Shown here: piece by piece, positions 13,478 to 26,800 of the stretch | Layout: every line of letters begins with the position of its first letter | Position numbering within the stretch: position 1 is the first letter of the stretch | Assembly: GCF_000004075.3 (NCBI RefSeq) | Contig: NC_026661.2 | Span: 18,814,307-18,878,306 of the forward strand | DNA from: Cucumis sativus | Taxonomy: Eukaryota; Streptophyta; Magnoliopsida; Cucurbitales; Cucurbitaceae | Direction: 5' to 3' | Length of the DNA stretch: 64,000 nt | Notes under the pieces: generated by a model | The model's database searches: none | Seen by the model: only the letters and a program-made list of their open reading frames with translations | Told to the model about the DNA's origin: nothing | Position numbers and translations under genes: made by a program

Positions 13478-14083
13478 TTAATAGTTATTGTAGCGTTGAC
13501 GCCTCATTTGCTCATAAAATTGTGCAATAAACTCTTCTGCTTTCGCATCAATCATCTCGTCGCCTCCATTGTCCTCATGAATCTCATTTTCATCATCGTC
13601 TCCATCCGTATTATCGTCAAATTCTTGAAGGCTGCTGGCAGAGGCGTATTGGCTTGTGCCAAAAGAAGATGACCTCGACGTACGAGAAAGTGACGACGAT
13701 GATGGTGAAGTGGAATGTGACGGCAATGGCATTAGTGCCTCCTCGAAATCTTCCTTTGGTTTCGATGGAGGCAACGACATATCTCTAGCAGCAGTTGGTG
13801 GTGGTTCGTTCCCATGGATGTGGAGAGGGCGTATGGAACCCAACAGCCGCCGCCACAAGCCCTTATCAGCGCCCATGTCGACAGACGCTTTTGGTTTCTT
13901 GGAGTGACGACGACGGATCATGAAGAGCGCAACCTTGAAAATTTTCACGGCGCCGTTGCGGCTTGTGGTTTTTGTATTGCCGGAGCTGGAGTTGGGTTTG
14001 ACTGGTTGTGAGTTCGTGTCCATATAAGCTTTGTTTGCAAGTAAGAAAGGTTTTGTGGGGGGCCTCTCCCGGAGCAAAGGCAA
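13478..14083 (-). CDS. DUF761 domain protein (cotton-fibre-expressed-protein-like), first copy
   Basis: Intronless, 201 residues. The last 25 residues (AEEFIAQFYEQMRRQR...) are the DUF761 C-terminal motif, which ends many small plant proteins annotated as cotton-fibre expressed or simply DUF761; the molecular function is unknown. Residues 43-63 are basic and hydrophobic (VKIFKVALFMIRRRH), a possible short membrane or nuclear segment. The middle is Ser/Pro-rich and an Asp/Glu-rich stretch lies just before DUF761. A TATAAAA on the minus strand, 45 bases upstream of the ATG, supports the start. The gene is divergent in sequence from, but the same class as, the gene at 20699-21259, 6.6 kb away. 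Confidence 0.85.
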   Translation of the reverse strand: MPLLRERPPTKPFLLANKAYMDTNSQPVKPNSSSGNTKTTSRNGAVKIFKVALFMIRRRHSKKPKASVDMGADKGLWRRLLGSIRPLHIHGNEPPPTAARDMSLPPSKPKEDFEEALMPLPSHSTSPSSSSLSRTSRSSSFGTSQYASASSLQEFDDNTDGDDDENEIHEDNGGDEMIDAKAEEFIAQFYEQMRRQRYNNY

Positions 14084-14127
14084 AGAAGAAGTTAAAACTT
14101 AAGAGAAGAAAGAGGGGAATGGTTTGT

Positions 14128-14134
14128 TTTTATA
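14128..14134 (-). promoter_or_regulatory. TATA box of the first DUF761 gene
   Basis: TATAAAA on the minus strand, 45 bases upstream of the start codon. A 9-bp GC-rich inverted repeat (14137-14161) lies just upstream of it. Confidence 0.5.
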
Positions 14135-16863
14135 AAGAAAGGTGGCGGGCGGCCACCTTTTTATGTGTAAATTTGGTAAAGGCTTAAATTTAGGGGATGC
14201 AAAGTTTCAACGGAGGGTAGGTTTTTTTGCCCTTGTGAAAGGGAAAAAATGGAAGGAACCCAATTTGGGAAATTTAAGTTTTGGAATATACAAATTTGAT
14301 GGTTAAGGCTTCTCTTGTAGTTACAAAGGTTTGGTAAATGAAATGAAAATACTTTATATATTCAATGGCTCTTTCTTTCTTTCGTTATTTATCAAATTTC
14401 TTTTAATATATGAATGTTAAATATAATTGAAAGTCGATCGAAGATGATATGTAACATTCATCACGATGTACAATTTTTTACCATAAACTTCTAATTCTAA
14501 TAAAGTTTAACCTAGAGATTTAGTTAACTTTTTGCTAATAATTTACGTTCAATAATTTATTTCAAAGATATCAAGTTTGCTAATAAGTCACACGAGGTTC
14601 AAGGCAAATCTTATATAAATAAGTCAATGACACCAATCACCTCCCACCCTACTATTGTTGAGAGGTAAATATTATGCTATCCTTGTATACATGTACGTAC
14701 ATATATAAAATGTAAGAAACAAATTATAAATGTAATTAAAGAAACAATGAGTTACATTAATCACATGGGGCTTCAAAGTTCAACCAAAACTAATTAGGCT
14801 TGCATTTCCAGAATTACAAGTGTTTAGGGAAACAATATGATGGTGACAAAGTATACATATATTTCCTTAATCCACCGGGCAGAGGCAGGAGGGATTTCGG
14901 GCTTACAATAATATATAATGGACCTCCCCCCACCTTAGGATCAGGTCAACCCTCTCATAGAGTTGGCCTTTTATCTTTTCTCAATTAATTCATTACAACT
15001 TTTCTAAATCAGAACCTAAATGTGAAGCAAATTTTGTAATATACTAAATGAATTTCTTGAAATTATTTTTCTATATGAACTTCTCATATAATCTTCCAAT
15101 TATACCATATTATTTGACCTCTTAATTCTTCTTTAATTACTTGAGAGTTTGTATATATACTTAAAAACATTATGAAGGGGATGACTTATGTTTAATACAT
15201 ATGGTACATATATTTTTCTCACTCCCACAAGTATGTGCTAATGTGTGTCATGAGCACCTATATCAACTTAAATGTCTATAATGTCTATTGATCAAGGGAT
15301 GCAAATATAGTTACTATTGAGAATGACCGTACTCCCAACTACCGTGACCCATTGGTTATAGTAAAGTTCATATTGGCACACAATTAGAAATAACACATTT
15401 ACATTCAAAGTATTAGCATATATATATATATATAGCAACATTTTTATAAAAGATTATAAATATAGTAAATATATATATTTTTTGAAATGTTGTCATACAT
15501 TTGATCATTGGTGTGAAAATTACTACTGGTTATAATTATCAATTTCTTGTTTCACATTGGAAATTTAAGAAATAAAATATGGTATATATGAGAGCTTTCC
15601 AAGGAACTTTTAAAAGTGGCCGATAGGGTGGTCACACTCTTATCAAGCATGGTCATGTCTTTTACGACACACCAATTTTTTTAATGGCACCTCAGGATTT
15701 TATATATCGACACATTTAAGTTGGAGGCATGAATCTTAATCATGACTTGTAGCTAGGGAACAATTGACCTTTATAAATTTCCACAATGGTATAATAATTA
15801 TGCCACTTTGAATAAACTCTTTCCAGAATTTGTTTTTAAGTTCCATCCAAAATACCTCGTACCAATGAAGATCTTGATATTGCTACTCATTTATATATAT
15901 ATATCCCCAATCACGACTAGGTGAGGTTGATCCTTAGACAACTTGTTAGGAGTAATACGACCTTTCACACAAATGTTCATAATAATACGCTTTTTTTCAT
16001 ATTCTTTTGTTTTAACACCAAATAACAAACAAACATACAAAACAACAACCCCATGCCAATGTAGAGATGTTGTCTCTCTTCCCTTCCAAGTTAATATGAG
16101 ACCTTTTTCTAACACTCTTAACAATTTTAAAGTTAAGTTGGGTTAAATCTTTAGTTAAACTGAAGGGAAAATTGTTGAAGTAATTTTTTATAATTATCAA
16201 CAAATATTGACAGAACGTTAATAGAGCATGGCCATTAATGCATTTCCAAGTGATCCAAAATTAATTCAATAAGTATAGTTAATCTTGATTTGACATACGA
16301 TTATATAATAATATATATTTATAATGATAAGTTAATGTGATATGTAGAGAAATTAATGGATAAATCAATGTTAGGTAGGGTCTGGTTTATGGCTTTTAAC
16401 CTAATAAAGTTAGTCTTCTGGCATTTCATGTTGGCATTTAATTTTTTTTGTTTTGTTTTGTACTCAAGAAAAGAATGAAACCTTGGGGTTTTGAAGTTTT
16501 TTCTTTTTTTCTTTTTTTCTTTTTTTCAAGTGCTTTCATCTTGTATGAATTTTTCAAACCCAATTGTTTGTTTTGGGATGTCATTCACAGTTTGGCCAAA
16601 GTGTATGCCAGCCTTTTTTATAAGGATAATAGGCCCCATTCAACAAAATGATTGGGTATGATACATGATATTGTCTATTTTCATACTTGTTTTTTAAATT
16701 ATTATATACGAATATAGTTATCTTCATCGATGACGTTATATGTTGTAATATCTTCTACTCTTTAATTAATTAGACAATGTGAGTTTTTGGTTGAGATCAA
16801 CTCAAACAATAGTGGTAGATATCGTATTTTGTCCAACTTATCCTAAACCCTTGCTGAGGTAAG

Positions 16864-16865
<2 letters not shown>

Positions 16866-16903
<38 letters not shown>
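16866..16903. repeat. (AT)n microsatellite
   Basis: Perfect alternating TA run of about 38 bases. Confidence 0.95.
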
Positions 16904-16907
<4 letters not shown>

Positions 16908-17165
16908 TTCTCCTACCAAAGGGGATGGAACTCAGAGGGGAAGGGATGGGAGAAATTGTTGAAGAAGAGAATTAAAAATACTTCAATGGGAAAATGAAAC
17001 CCATCGTTAACACATTTTCTATACACTAATGACTTTCGATCTAGTATCTAAATTTACGTAGACTAATACTTTTTTTAATTAGGTGATCAATCACTCCTTT
17101 AATATGATTTGTGGTAACTCCATGACCCAAAATATTTATTTTAAGTGACTCTTAAAGGAAGAACG

Positions 17166-17235
17166 TTGACCACTTCGCGTCGCGATCAGGTTGTGACAAT
17201 TTGACCACTTCGCGTCGCGATCAGGTTGTGACAAT
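17166..17235. repeat. Perfect 2 x 35-bp tandem repeat, GC-rich
   Basis: Two identical, directly abutting 35-bp units (17166-17200 and 17201-17235). Each holds the unusual CpG-dense core CGCGTCGCGATCAGG, including the palindrome TCGCGA, in surroundings that are otherwise strongly AT-rich. No coding frame or known element was recognised. Confidence 0.9.
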
Positions 17236-17990
17236 AATCATACTTATGTAGTTTACTCTTTAAAAATCGTTTTTTAGTAAGCCAACAACACCTCTTCATG
17301 GGAGGTCATAATTTCCTAAATATATAAGCTCAACTAGTTGTTGAGAATAACACCACATGTTTGTTATTAATTAAGCACACCCGACACACAACTAAGTTTG
17401 AGGCAAGACTCTTAGTCATTTTGCATATAACTAAAGTGAGAAAATTGAAATATGATCATATTCATTAGAATTTAAATTAACACTAAAATATATACAGGTA
17501 AACCCTTGTGAAAACTGAAATAACAAAGTGTGTGTGAGTAATATAAAAAAACAATTGTAGTTATAAATAATACAAAGAATTGTGATGATGAAATACGTAC
17601 AAAATCATTAAATTAAAAAATGGATGACTAAATATCTTATTACGCGTTAAATTTTGAAAGTTGATAGTTTAATTTCTCTCCTATATCATTATAAATTATC
17701 ATATTTATATCTTTAAAGTAGGATAAACTTACAAGTATTAAATTATGGAGTTTTCAATTTCAAATTAAACCAATTAGTTCGTATTATATGATCCTTTGAC
17801 TTTATAAAAATGTAGATCACCAAACATTTAATTCTTCTCTCGGAAGTTAACCTCACAAATCATTGTTCAATAGCACCAAGTCAATTATATAATAGTAATG
17901 AAATTACTTGCATGTGTGTTAATGAAACAAAATATTCCTTATTTTCAAAACTACTTCCATTCATACTCTAAAGTCCTCATAGTTTATTAC

Positions 17991-17993
<3 letters not shown>

Positions 17994-18038
<45 letters not shown>
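17994..18038. repeat. (AT)n microsatellite
   Basis: Alternating TA run of about 45 bases. Confidence 0.95.
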
Positions 18039-18041
<3 letters not shown>

Positions 18042-20577
18042 TTTTCAGCTTAATTATTCTCAATAAAACAAGTGATTGAAAAAGAGAATTAAATATGAAA
18101 TCATATATCAATCTAATGTACTAACGAACACTCCTCCTACATTGTGGAAATTTGAATACAGACACTTTCAAACCTCCTTTTCCTACTATAATTCTATGTC
18201 CATTTACTAATTAATTAATTCAAAAATTAATTCAAATATTATAGCAACATTTTGACAAACCATCCTAATTAACTTTTAAAAAATATATTTTTGAATCATT
18301 TTCAATTTTAGCATAATGAATTATATTAGTGTCTACGGAATTTGAAATTTGGTCAGTGAATATTTTTAGTATTTTTTTCATTTACAATAATTATCATTCT
18401 CTTAAAAAATATATATATATTTTTTATAAATATAAATAAGAGTTTAATCGTAATCATTGATTTTATATTTTGAAAGAAGAAGGAGACAGCTTTAATAATT
18501 ATGAAAACTTAATGGACTAAAATGAAAATTAGAGTAAATAAATTATATGAGAGAGAAATATGAAAATATAGATGTGAGTGAGTGGGAGCCAAGTCGTGTT
18601 GGTAATGAAAAAACAAATCGCCTTTTTTCTTTCATTTGACCTCTTCTTCTATTCAACTCTTCAATCTTCTTTTATTTAAAAAAAAAAAAAACAACTTTCC
18701 AATTTCAAAAACCAAATATTTTCTCCTTAAAATCCCTAATCATTGGAAATTGAGAATTTTATTTCAAAATCATTTGAATCACAATTATTTTTGTTTGGTA
18801 AAGAAAAATGGTTATAGGTTTCAAATGGCTCTAATTTCAATTTGAATTGGATTTAACTCAATCACAGCTGGTGGCACCACCAGTTCTCTTTCTAATTATA
18901 TTCCTTAAATATGCCTAATTAACTTTTATTATTCACTCAACTTTTTTTCTAATTTATTTCAAATTTTAAGTGATCTCAATTCCTTACATATTATTGATTT
19001 AAAAGTAAAAGTAATAGTTTAGAATAAGTTATTTTCTTTTTTAGTTTGGAAGCTTAATCTTGCACATTCTGGAAAGAAGAGAGACTATAATAAACCAATA
19101 AGACTTAGCTTCCAAGAAAATACATACTTAGTCCATTGAGTTAAATATTTTACTTCTAAAATAAGAAGAAATTTGGAAATTAGGTTGCATTATTATAATT
19201 TAAATCATATCAAATTTTAATTAATAAATTACCTTATAACAACTCTCAAATTAAACCTCAACCTAAAATCGAGTATTATTCAAATTTATTGTTGTTGTTA
19301 TTATTAAATTATTTAAATTAAAGAGACTTGCTTAAGCTCCCAACAAACATCATAAATCACAAACTTACACGTTAATTAATATTATTATAGATTTCTTAAA
19401 CTCATTGTCCATATTCCAAGAAGTTACATAAAACTCCCAACAGCTATATATATATAAATATTCCATACAAATTTATACTTTTCAAACATCTAATAAACTA
19501 AACAATATTTAATTGGTTGATGATTTATACATAACTCTTAATCATAAATAGATTATTATTAATTAATACATGAGCCCCACCATCCTTAAATATTTTAATC
19601 AAGATGAAAGAAGCAAGAAAGAAACAACAATTTTTCTCAATCATTTTCTCAATCAATCACTCATCTTTCTTTCTTTCTTTCTTTAATTATTGTTTATTGC
19701 ATAAAAAGAAAAACAAAACAGTGGAGGAAAAAGCCAAAAAAAATATTTTCCGTTGCCGCCAAACAGCCTGTGGCCAAAAACTTCAAGCAAACCGAAAGCT
19801 CAAATCTTTGAAGAACAAAAACCATATTATATTGTTTCATATACACATAACATAAATTAAATTAAATTAAAATTTCGTGATATGATGTGTTATTGTGTTT
19901 AGAGGGAATGTAATTTTCTGATTTTTGATCTTTATCGTTACATTTATTTGTCATATTGTTTGATCTTAATGTGTTCTTATATTACTAAGGACATAGCAAC
20001 ATTTTTTATAAATTGCAAATAGTGTCAAGCGAATCACTTGAAAGCTCTCAATAATATCACAAATGTAATATATCTTTTTACCTTATCACTAACCGTAATG
20101 ATACTTTTCCATTTTAAGTGTGATACTTCCACATTTCTCATGCAAATAGGTAGCAGCTTCTTGGTAATGTTTTCATTGTAAGAATGACAATATTGGTAAC
20201 AGTGAAGATCTCAGCCGTATATAGTGATATTTGCACATACTGCAATCAAATATAATAAAACAGCCTTTGTTGCCAAATGAAAATGTAGGTGATGACAGAC
20301 TTGGAGCCGAAAACAGCATCATACTGAGTTAGTAGAGGATTAATTAGCCTTTCCTAATAGTAATATGAAACCAAAGAAAAAGAGAGAAAGAAAAGATGGG
20401 GTGGTTGGGTAAAATAGTAATTTAGGCTAAAACAAAGAAGAATAGAAAAATAAATATATGTATGTATGTATGTCCAGGTTGGTTTATAACGCGTACAACC
20501 GAGTTCCTTCCCCCATCAGACGACGCCACCGCCCACTAAAAAATCACATATCTACGCGTTCATAAATTTCCATTACT

Positions 20578-20589
20578 TTATATATATAT
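20578..20589 (+). promoter_or_regulatory. TATA region of the second DUF761 gene
   Basis: TTATATATATAT lies about 110 bases upstream of the ATG and is followed by a C/T-rich leader typical of plant 5' UTRs. Confidence 0.45.
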
Positions 20590-20698
20590 CGTTTCATTTC
20601 TCCTTCATTTTCCACCAAAATCTCCAACTCTCTACTTTTGCTTCCACTTCCCTTCACATCAAAATCATCGCATCCAAATCTTTTCTATTCTCTTCAAA

Positions 20699-21259
20699 AT
20701 GCAAAACAAACGACACAACACCAATAATGTGGGTCGTAGAGCATGGAATCTTTTACGTTTAGCAATGATATGGGCAAGAAAAGGTGGAGTTTTCAAGCGA
20801 AGGTTTCTCATGGATCTCCGCCTTGTCCCCAAGTTCATTAAGAGTCTCGGTCACTCCACCCCCCGTGGCCAACTACATTATGGCGATCATGAGCTTTCTT
20901 TCGATGAAACCCCCGTTTTTCATGTCAAGATGCATCGTCCTGCCTCATTGCGCTTTCACTTCCCCTGCATTACTCCCCAAGTGGTTGACTTCAAATATGA
21001 GTTTGAGGGCAATGCTGATGATGATGATGATGATGTTAGTGAAGTTTGTAGTTCTGATGACGAGCGGAGGAGTTTATCGGGATATGACGGTGGAGAGGAA
21101 CGAGAGGATGATGATGACGACAACGAAGATGGTGAAGATCAAAATGGGATTGATTTGAGAGCTGAGAAGTTTATAGCTGAGTTTTATGAACAAATGAAAA
21201 TGCAAAGACAGATTTCATTTTCGCAGTATGATAGAAGTAATAATTTGAATAAAAAATAA
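20699..21259 (+). CDS. DUF761 domain protein, second copy
   Basis: Intronless, 186 residues. The C-terminal block RAEKFIAEFYEQMKMQRQ (about residues 151-168) is the DUF761 motif. The N terminus is basic (residues 4-42, with RRAWNLLRLAMIWARKGGVF), residues 48-98 are His- and Phe-rich, and residues 105-149 are extremely acidic with Asp runs, coded by GATGAT repeats. Function is unknown; the family is expressed in fibre and vascular tissue in several plants. The first ATG of the frame is used and a TATA region lies 110 bases upstream. Another open frame on the same strand (20784-21158) is an out-of-frame shadow whose Met run comes from the same GAT repeats. Confidence 0.85.
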   Translation: MQNKRHNTNNVGRRAWNLLRLAMIWARKGGVFKRRFLMDLRLVPKFIKSLGHSTPRGQLHYGDHELSFDETPVFHVKMHRPASLRFHFPCITPQVVDFKYEFEGNADDDDDDVSEVCSSDDERRSLSGYDGGEEREDDDDDNEDGEDQNGIDLRAEKFIAEFYEQMKMQRQISFSQYDRSNNLNKK

Positions 21260-23894
21260 AAAAGTTTTGATATATATTATATGAGTTTTGAGAGTTGTCT
21301 TCATAAATATGTATACGATAAGATTCGTTTGATCATAAAGTTTTTGGGTTTCTTTCTTCTTTTTTTGCGTTTTGTAAATAGAGGAAGTTTCCAGTCCAAG
21401 AGTTTACTTACCGTTCCTTGAATAAAAAGAATTTGTTGATTCACATTTACTTACCCTTAATTTCGCAGAAAAACAGGAATTTCAAATCTATACTCAATTA
21501 AGTATTATATTATATAGTTTTTGACGGCCACTATTTTGATCTTAAATGCACATCCAATGGGTTACATTTAAACATGGGTTAAAATTTGAGGGCCGTTACT
21601 AAACTTCGTATATTGTTTTATTTTGGGGTTTAAAATTTTATAAACATCTATTTTGATTCACAATTTCTTTATATACGAGCTTAACTTGGTCTCAATTCTA
21701 TTTAGCTCTATGATATAATTTCTATGTTGGATGATTTAGACTTTAGATTATTCATCATATTAATTAAATTAATAAATATTATAATCATCAAATCTTGTTA
21801 TTTTATTTTATAAATTTTAAATTTTTTATGTCAGATATACATAATCAACATGTTTGAGTCAAACAAACCTAAACTAAAAACTAAATTTGTTCTTTTTTAA
21901 AAAGTATTTAAAATTTTCACATCCTCCCTCTACCCCTCGCCCTTTCTATAACTTTAAACCATAAGAAAACACTGAGTTGAATAAATAAAATAAAATAAAA
22001 TTTATATTAATGTAACATCCATGACAAGTAAAATAAATTAAATTGTAGATAAATATTCTCCCAATGAATCACAAAATTCCAAAAGAGAAAAACAATTAAT
22101 CATAAGAGAAAACAAACACCTTAGTAAATTACAAATACAAATAAAAATGGTATGAAATCTAGAAATAAAATGATAATGTGGCAGAATGGTGATAATCAAA
22201 CCTTCATATCCTTAACTAAAAATCAAAACTCTAAACTATCAAACTATCAAAAGTGATTATATTATTTGACGGTCATCCAAATATAAAAGTCACCCTAAAA
22301 TAGAAGTTCTGAGAGCTAAATAAACCGACAGGCAAAATTTTAAAACCAAAATAAAGTTTAAACCTCGAATATAATTTACATTTTTGATATTTATATTAAC
22401 TTATATTTTCTCACTATGTTATTTGCACGATTCCCCTGATTACTCTCCTTGTAACAATTATCAACTCAATTCAACTTCCAAAAATAACTCTACTTCCAAA
22501 AATAACTCTAACCGTAACCATTAATGTAAAATTATCCATCCTTGTAACAATTATCAACTCAATTCAACTTCCAAAAATAACTCTAACCGTAACCATTAAT
22601 GTAAAATTATCAATTAAACCTGGAGACTTGCATCCTCGAGACTTGCATCAATATTTTGAATAAGGATTAATGTAGTGATAATTTTCGAAGTTCAAATAAT
22701 TACCAATATTAGTGCGGAACTTAAATGAATATATTTTGTTTGGGGAGAAGAGTGAAATCTTGCCTAAATTTTATATCGTCGTTCAACCTTACCACTTGAA
22801 AATGTTTTGGTTTGATTACCAAATGAGTAAAATAGTCAAATAATAATCCTATCTACGATACTTCTAACTTTGATGCCATCTCATTCTTCGTTTCCGTAAT
22901 AATTAAACAATTACTCCCTGCGTTATCATCCTTAAGCACATTATATCACCCATTAAAATGATGATTAACATTAGTCCATCGTTACTCCATCTAATAACGG
23001 ACTTGGATTTTACATATGAAAAACAAAATAAGTTCTAGAAGTATACTCAAAATTACAAGAAAAACATATATACATACATGTATAGATCAAAAACCCTAAA
23101 CCAAATATCAAGAAACAAATTTCCTAACATGAATATAATTGATGATCAACTTGATACCCTCAGTAGTGTCCAAATACAAAATATAAACAAACCAAATTTA
23201 AAAGAAAAAAAAAAACAAGATCAATAATAAAAAACATACTTGAACGAATAAAAAAGTTACCCAAAAACATAAACCACAGGTACTGAGCAAGAATAAATTT
23301 AATCGATGCACTAATAATTTAGAAGCAATCAAGAGAGGAAAGATTACGATACAAAAAGGGCAAAATTCAAGGAGAGTTCTACTAGATAAATAGTATTATA
23401 AAATACAAACCTTTTTTTTCAGTTTTCCACTTTTTTCTTTGTCTCAATCCATAATACAACTGAAACCAAGATTCTTGTATGCTAAGAGAGCTAAATTGTA
23501 TAGGGAGAGGGAGTGAAAAAAAATCAAAACTTCACCGGTAAATTAAGCTCCGTGCCAACTCAGAGGATGTCAAAACGCGATAATTGCAAAGAACACAATC
23601 TTCTGTATCCCACCACAATTACTTGATATGGTCTTTCATACGACTGCCTTAAATTTTAAAAAAAACGTACAGTCTAACCGCACAAATACCTCTAGTACAC
23701 AATTTGACCCAGCAAAAAGAATCAAGCTCCTTTTCTGCAAGATCATTATAGATTAACATACATGTATCCCCGTCTAATCTTCAAAATTAATGAAGTAATT
23801 AGATTTAATGGATCAGTTTTTTTTTCTCCAGTAAGTTGGTTTTACCTTTGAAAGAATGTTGTAGGAGTAACTACTACTATTGATTAGTTATGCA
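21260..23894. other. Intergenic region and CTP synthase 3' flank
   Basis: No supported gene. It contains a nested tandem duplication (22447-22611). The last 300-400 bases are probably the 3' UTR of the minus-strand CTP synthase gene. Confidence 0.6.
22447..22611. repeat. Nested tandem duplication (72-bp unit with internal 18-bp duplication)
   Basis: The 72-bp unit at 22540-22611 starts CCTTGTAACAATTATC and ends GTAAAATTATC. The copy just upstream (22447-22536) is the same sequence with one extra internal copy of the 18-mer ACTTCCAAAAATAACTCT, giving 90 bases; the two copies are separated by CAT. Both levels of repeat look identical by eye, so the event is recent. Confidence 0.9.
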
Positions 23895-26800
23895 TCAACT
23901 TCCGTTTTGTTGCTTTTCAAGATACAAGTTTAACTGCCCAGTTGCCGCCAGTATAAAACCTGAAAAGGTAGTTAATAAAATAATTTGTCACAAGGATTAG
24001 TATGTTGTAAACTATACAGATAACAGAGCAAAAATATTCTTTTCCACTACTCTGAACCCAATTATCGTCAAGTTCATTGGCCAATCAGTTACAAAAATAA
24101 CACTTGAGAGATATGCTATGCTTAAAATTAAAGCATTAAAAATGGTATTTAGGTAGGTTATTTCACTCATGCTGTAGTGATAGTGATGATCCTTTTTTAC
24201 ATGGCAATGGGTAATGGGTAATGGAAAAAAAACTGAACTGGATAAGCTGAAGAGAAGTACTTTTGAAATGAATTTTACCTAGAAAGACGGGCGACGGCCT
24301 CCTAGGCCGTGATTTAAATTCTGGATGAAATTGTACACCGACATAGAAGGGATGGCTTGGAAGCTCTAAAATCTGATCAAAATAGAATAAAATCTTAAAA
24401 GTTAAGATATACAATTGAATCCAAACAGGAATGGTCTATAGCACTTAAGGACTTGAAATTGCCAATGCAGGAATAGCATGAATGCATAAAGCAACTGATG
24501 CAAATAACAATTTAGTTTTGACACCTCAAGATTAGTGAAAACTACCACACGTCTCGCAAACGAGGACAACCTACCTCCATTCTATTTCCTGTCTCATCCT
24601 TTCCAACAAATTTAAGGCCAGCTTCTTCAAAAGCCCCAATGGACTCAGGGTTTACCTGCAACGTAATGATTTTTACTTGTGTCAATCCTTCCCATTGCAT
24701 CAAACTTTCCAACCAGATACACTTTAAAGCCTACCTCATATCTATGCCGATGCCGTTCATCCACATATGCTGATTTATGATACCTGTCAATCCAGGAGGA
24801 ATTAAAGAGAGCAGGATGAATGCTACAGAGTAATACTGCCAAGTACAAAAGATTTAGATGCTTTAGATTGAATTGGGACCATGACTAAACCTATATATTC
24901 TTGCTCTATTGGCTTAAAGAGGCACGAGTACTGCAAAATATTAAATGGCATTTATCAGAGCAATAATTTCTCATGAAATCCATGGGCAAACCAGTTGGAT
25001 TATACCGTCCTAGATTTCTAACGACAATATAATGCAAGGGGTATATACACATACAATAGAGCTAACTGATCCTACCAATCCAGATTCTTCCAATATAATT
25101 CATCAACAAGTAATAACAGGGAGAATTGAACTCTTAAGCATTTATACGTGGTAAAATAAATAAGAAACCACATACATCCTTGAAGTAATACAATCAGCAG
25201 TCTGGAATAGGGTTTTTCGAGATCCTAATCTCATAGTGCTTCCCATATGGGTCTTCGAACCCTACACATGAGTGTGAAGAAAAACAAGTTCCAACAGATT
25301 ACATTTTAGAAGTAACTTAACAGTAAGCAACATACAAACTGTTTTTAAGAAGTCAGCACCTCAGGCATGAAAATAACAACAGGGTTTGGTGTCGCATCAT
25401 CAAACTCTGTACTGTTTGCCTTTTCCCAACCCAAAACCTAAGAAAAAGCAAACACATGAGGATGGGGATAGCCACAACTGAAATAAAATAAATACAAAAT
25501 AAAAAACGAAGTTTGATTGTTATTGAGAGGGGAGAAAACACTTACACTTCTAGCAAACTCAATTACAGATATCTGCATGCCCAAGCATATCCCAAAATAT
25601 GGAACTTTGTTTTCTCTGGCATACTTTGCAGCCAATATCATGCCTTTCACTCCCCGATCTCCAAATCCTCCAGGAACCAAGACACACGATGCTTTCTGAA
25701 AAAATAGATTTTCAGAAAAGGATCAGAAAGGCTTAAAGCCGAAAACAATAACAGGTGGGTCCCCTCCCCCTTTGTCCATCTCTTAAATATACCAACATAA
25801 ATAGGACTTACAACATTTCATTATAAAAACCAGAGCTATCGAAAAGCTCAAAATAAAAAGACACCCATAAGCATATATGCTATATGGTGTATTAAATAGA
25901 TAAGGAACCCCCTGCTTAAAAACGTACTTTCCATGTAACTTCAGATATATTTTCTTAATCATTCCCTTGATTGAATAGACTGCTCAAGAGATTTGAAAGC
26001 AATAAAAAGAAAAGATAAATCCCACCACCACCAAAGAAGCTATAATATTAATTACTAATCATATTGACATATTTGCTAGTAAAAAGCAGTATACGAATCT
26101 CACAGGCAAAACCACTAAGAATATATAAAACATGATATCGTCTCATGAGTAAATATTAAGAAAACCAATGGGTGTGTGCCAAGTGAAACAAAAAACGAAA
26201 AAGCAATACAAACATATTTTAACGCCAAAAAAAATACAGGGAACGCATACCCTCAGAGTCTCCCATGCAGCAGCATGTGCTTCCGGTGTCTACAAAAGAA
26301 CAGTACATTATACAATGATGGAATTCTAGACTAATAGAAAGCATTTGTGATGCCATTTAAAAATATACCAATTTGGAACTTTCGTCCTCAAGATCAGAAG
26401 CAGCAATCCAATCAATTGATGGCTTCAAAGAGCATGCAATGCATGCATGAAGAAGGGCCTGCATAATAGATATGCATCACAACAGGTAATACAAAAGCAA
26501 AAATATTTAATGATTTCTTATTATTTGTAGCTAGAAATTAACGGAACCCCCAAATAAATGAAACAATACTCATTTGCAGTTAAAATAAGCAAGATTGAAA
26601 GAAAAAGTTATTAACGCTCATATTCTATCTATCTATATATATATATATATATAGTAAGCCAATAAGTTTTCACCCAATAAATTTTGAAAACTCAAACAGT
26701 GGCCCACAATCACGCATGTAGAAATAAGAAAAGTTTCTTTCTTAAAGTACTAAAAGAGCACCTTCACAACAGAAAGGTATGAATCTGTCAAACCAACGTA

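Larger units (their letters stand above)
14084..20698. other. AT-rich intergenic region between the two DUF761 genes
   Basis: No supported gene. It holds two long (AT)n tracts (16866-16903 and 17994-18038), a perfect 2 x 35-bp tandem repeat (17166-17235), and the promoter of the second DUF761 gene. Open stretches such as 15891-16203 and 19604-19855 are compositionally simple and lack family features. Confidence 0.6.

Noticed and set aside
24861-24940. Possible CTP synthase microexon (reading RIYR)
   Set aside because: Joining 25176 directly to 24783 restores the conserved family sequence and correct length; adding the microexon inserts extra residues.
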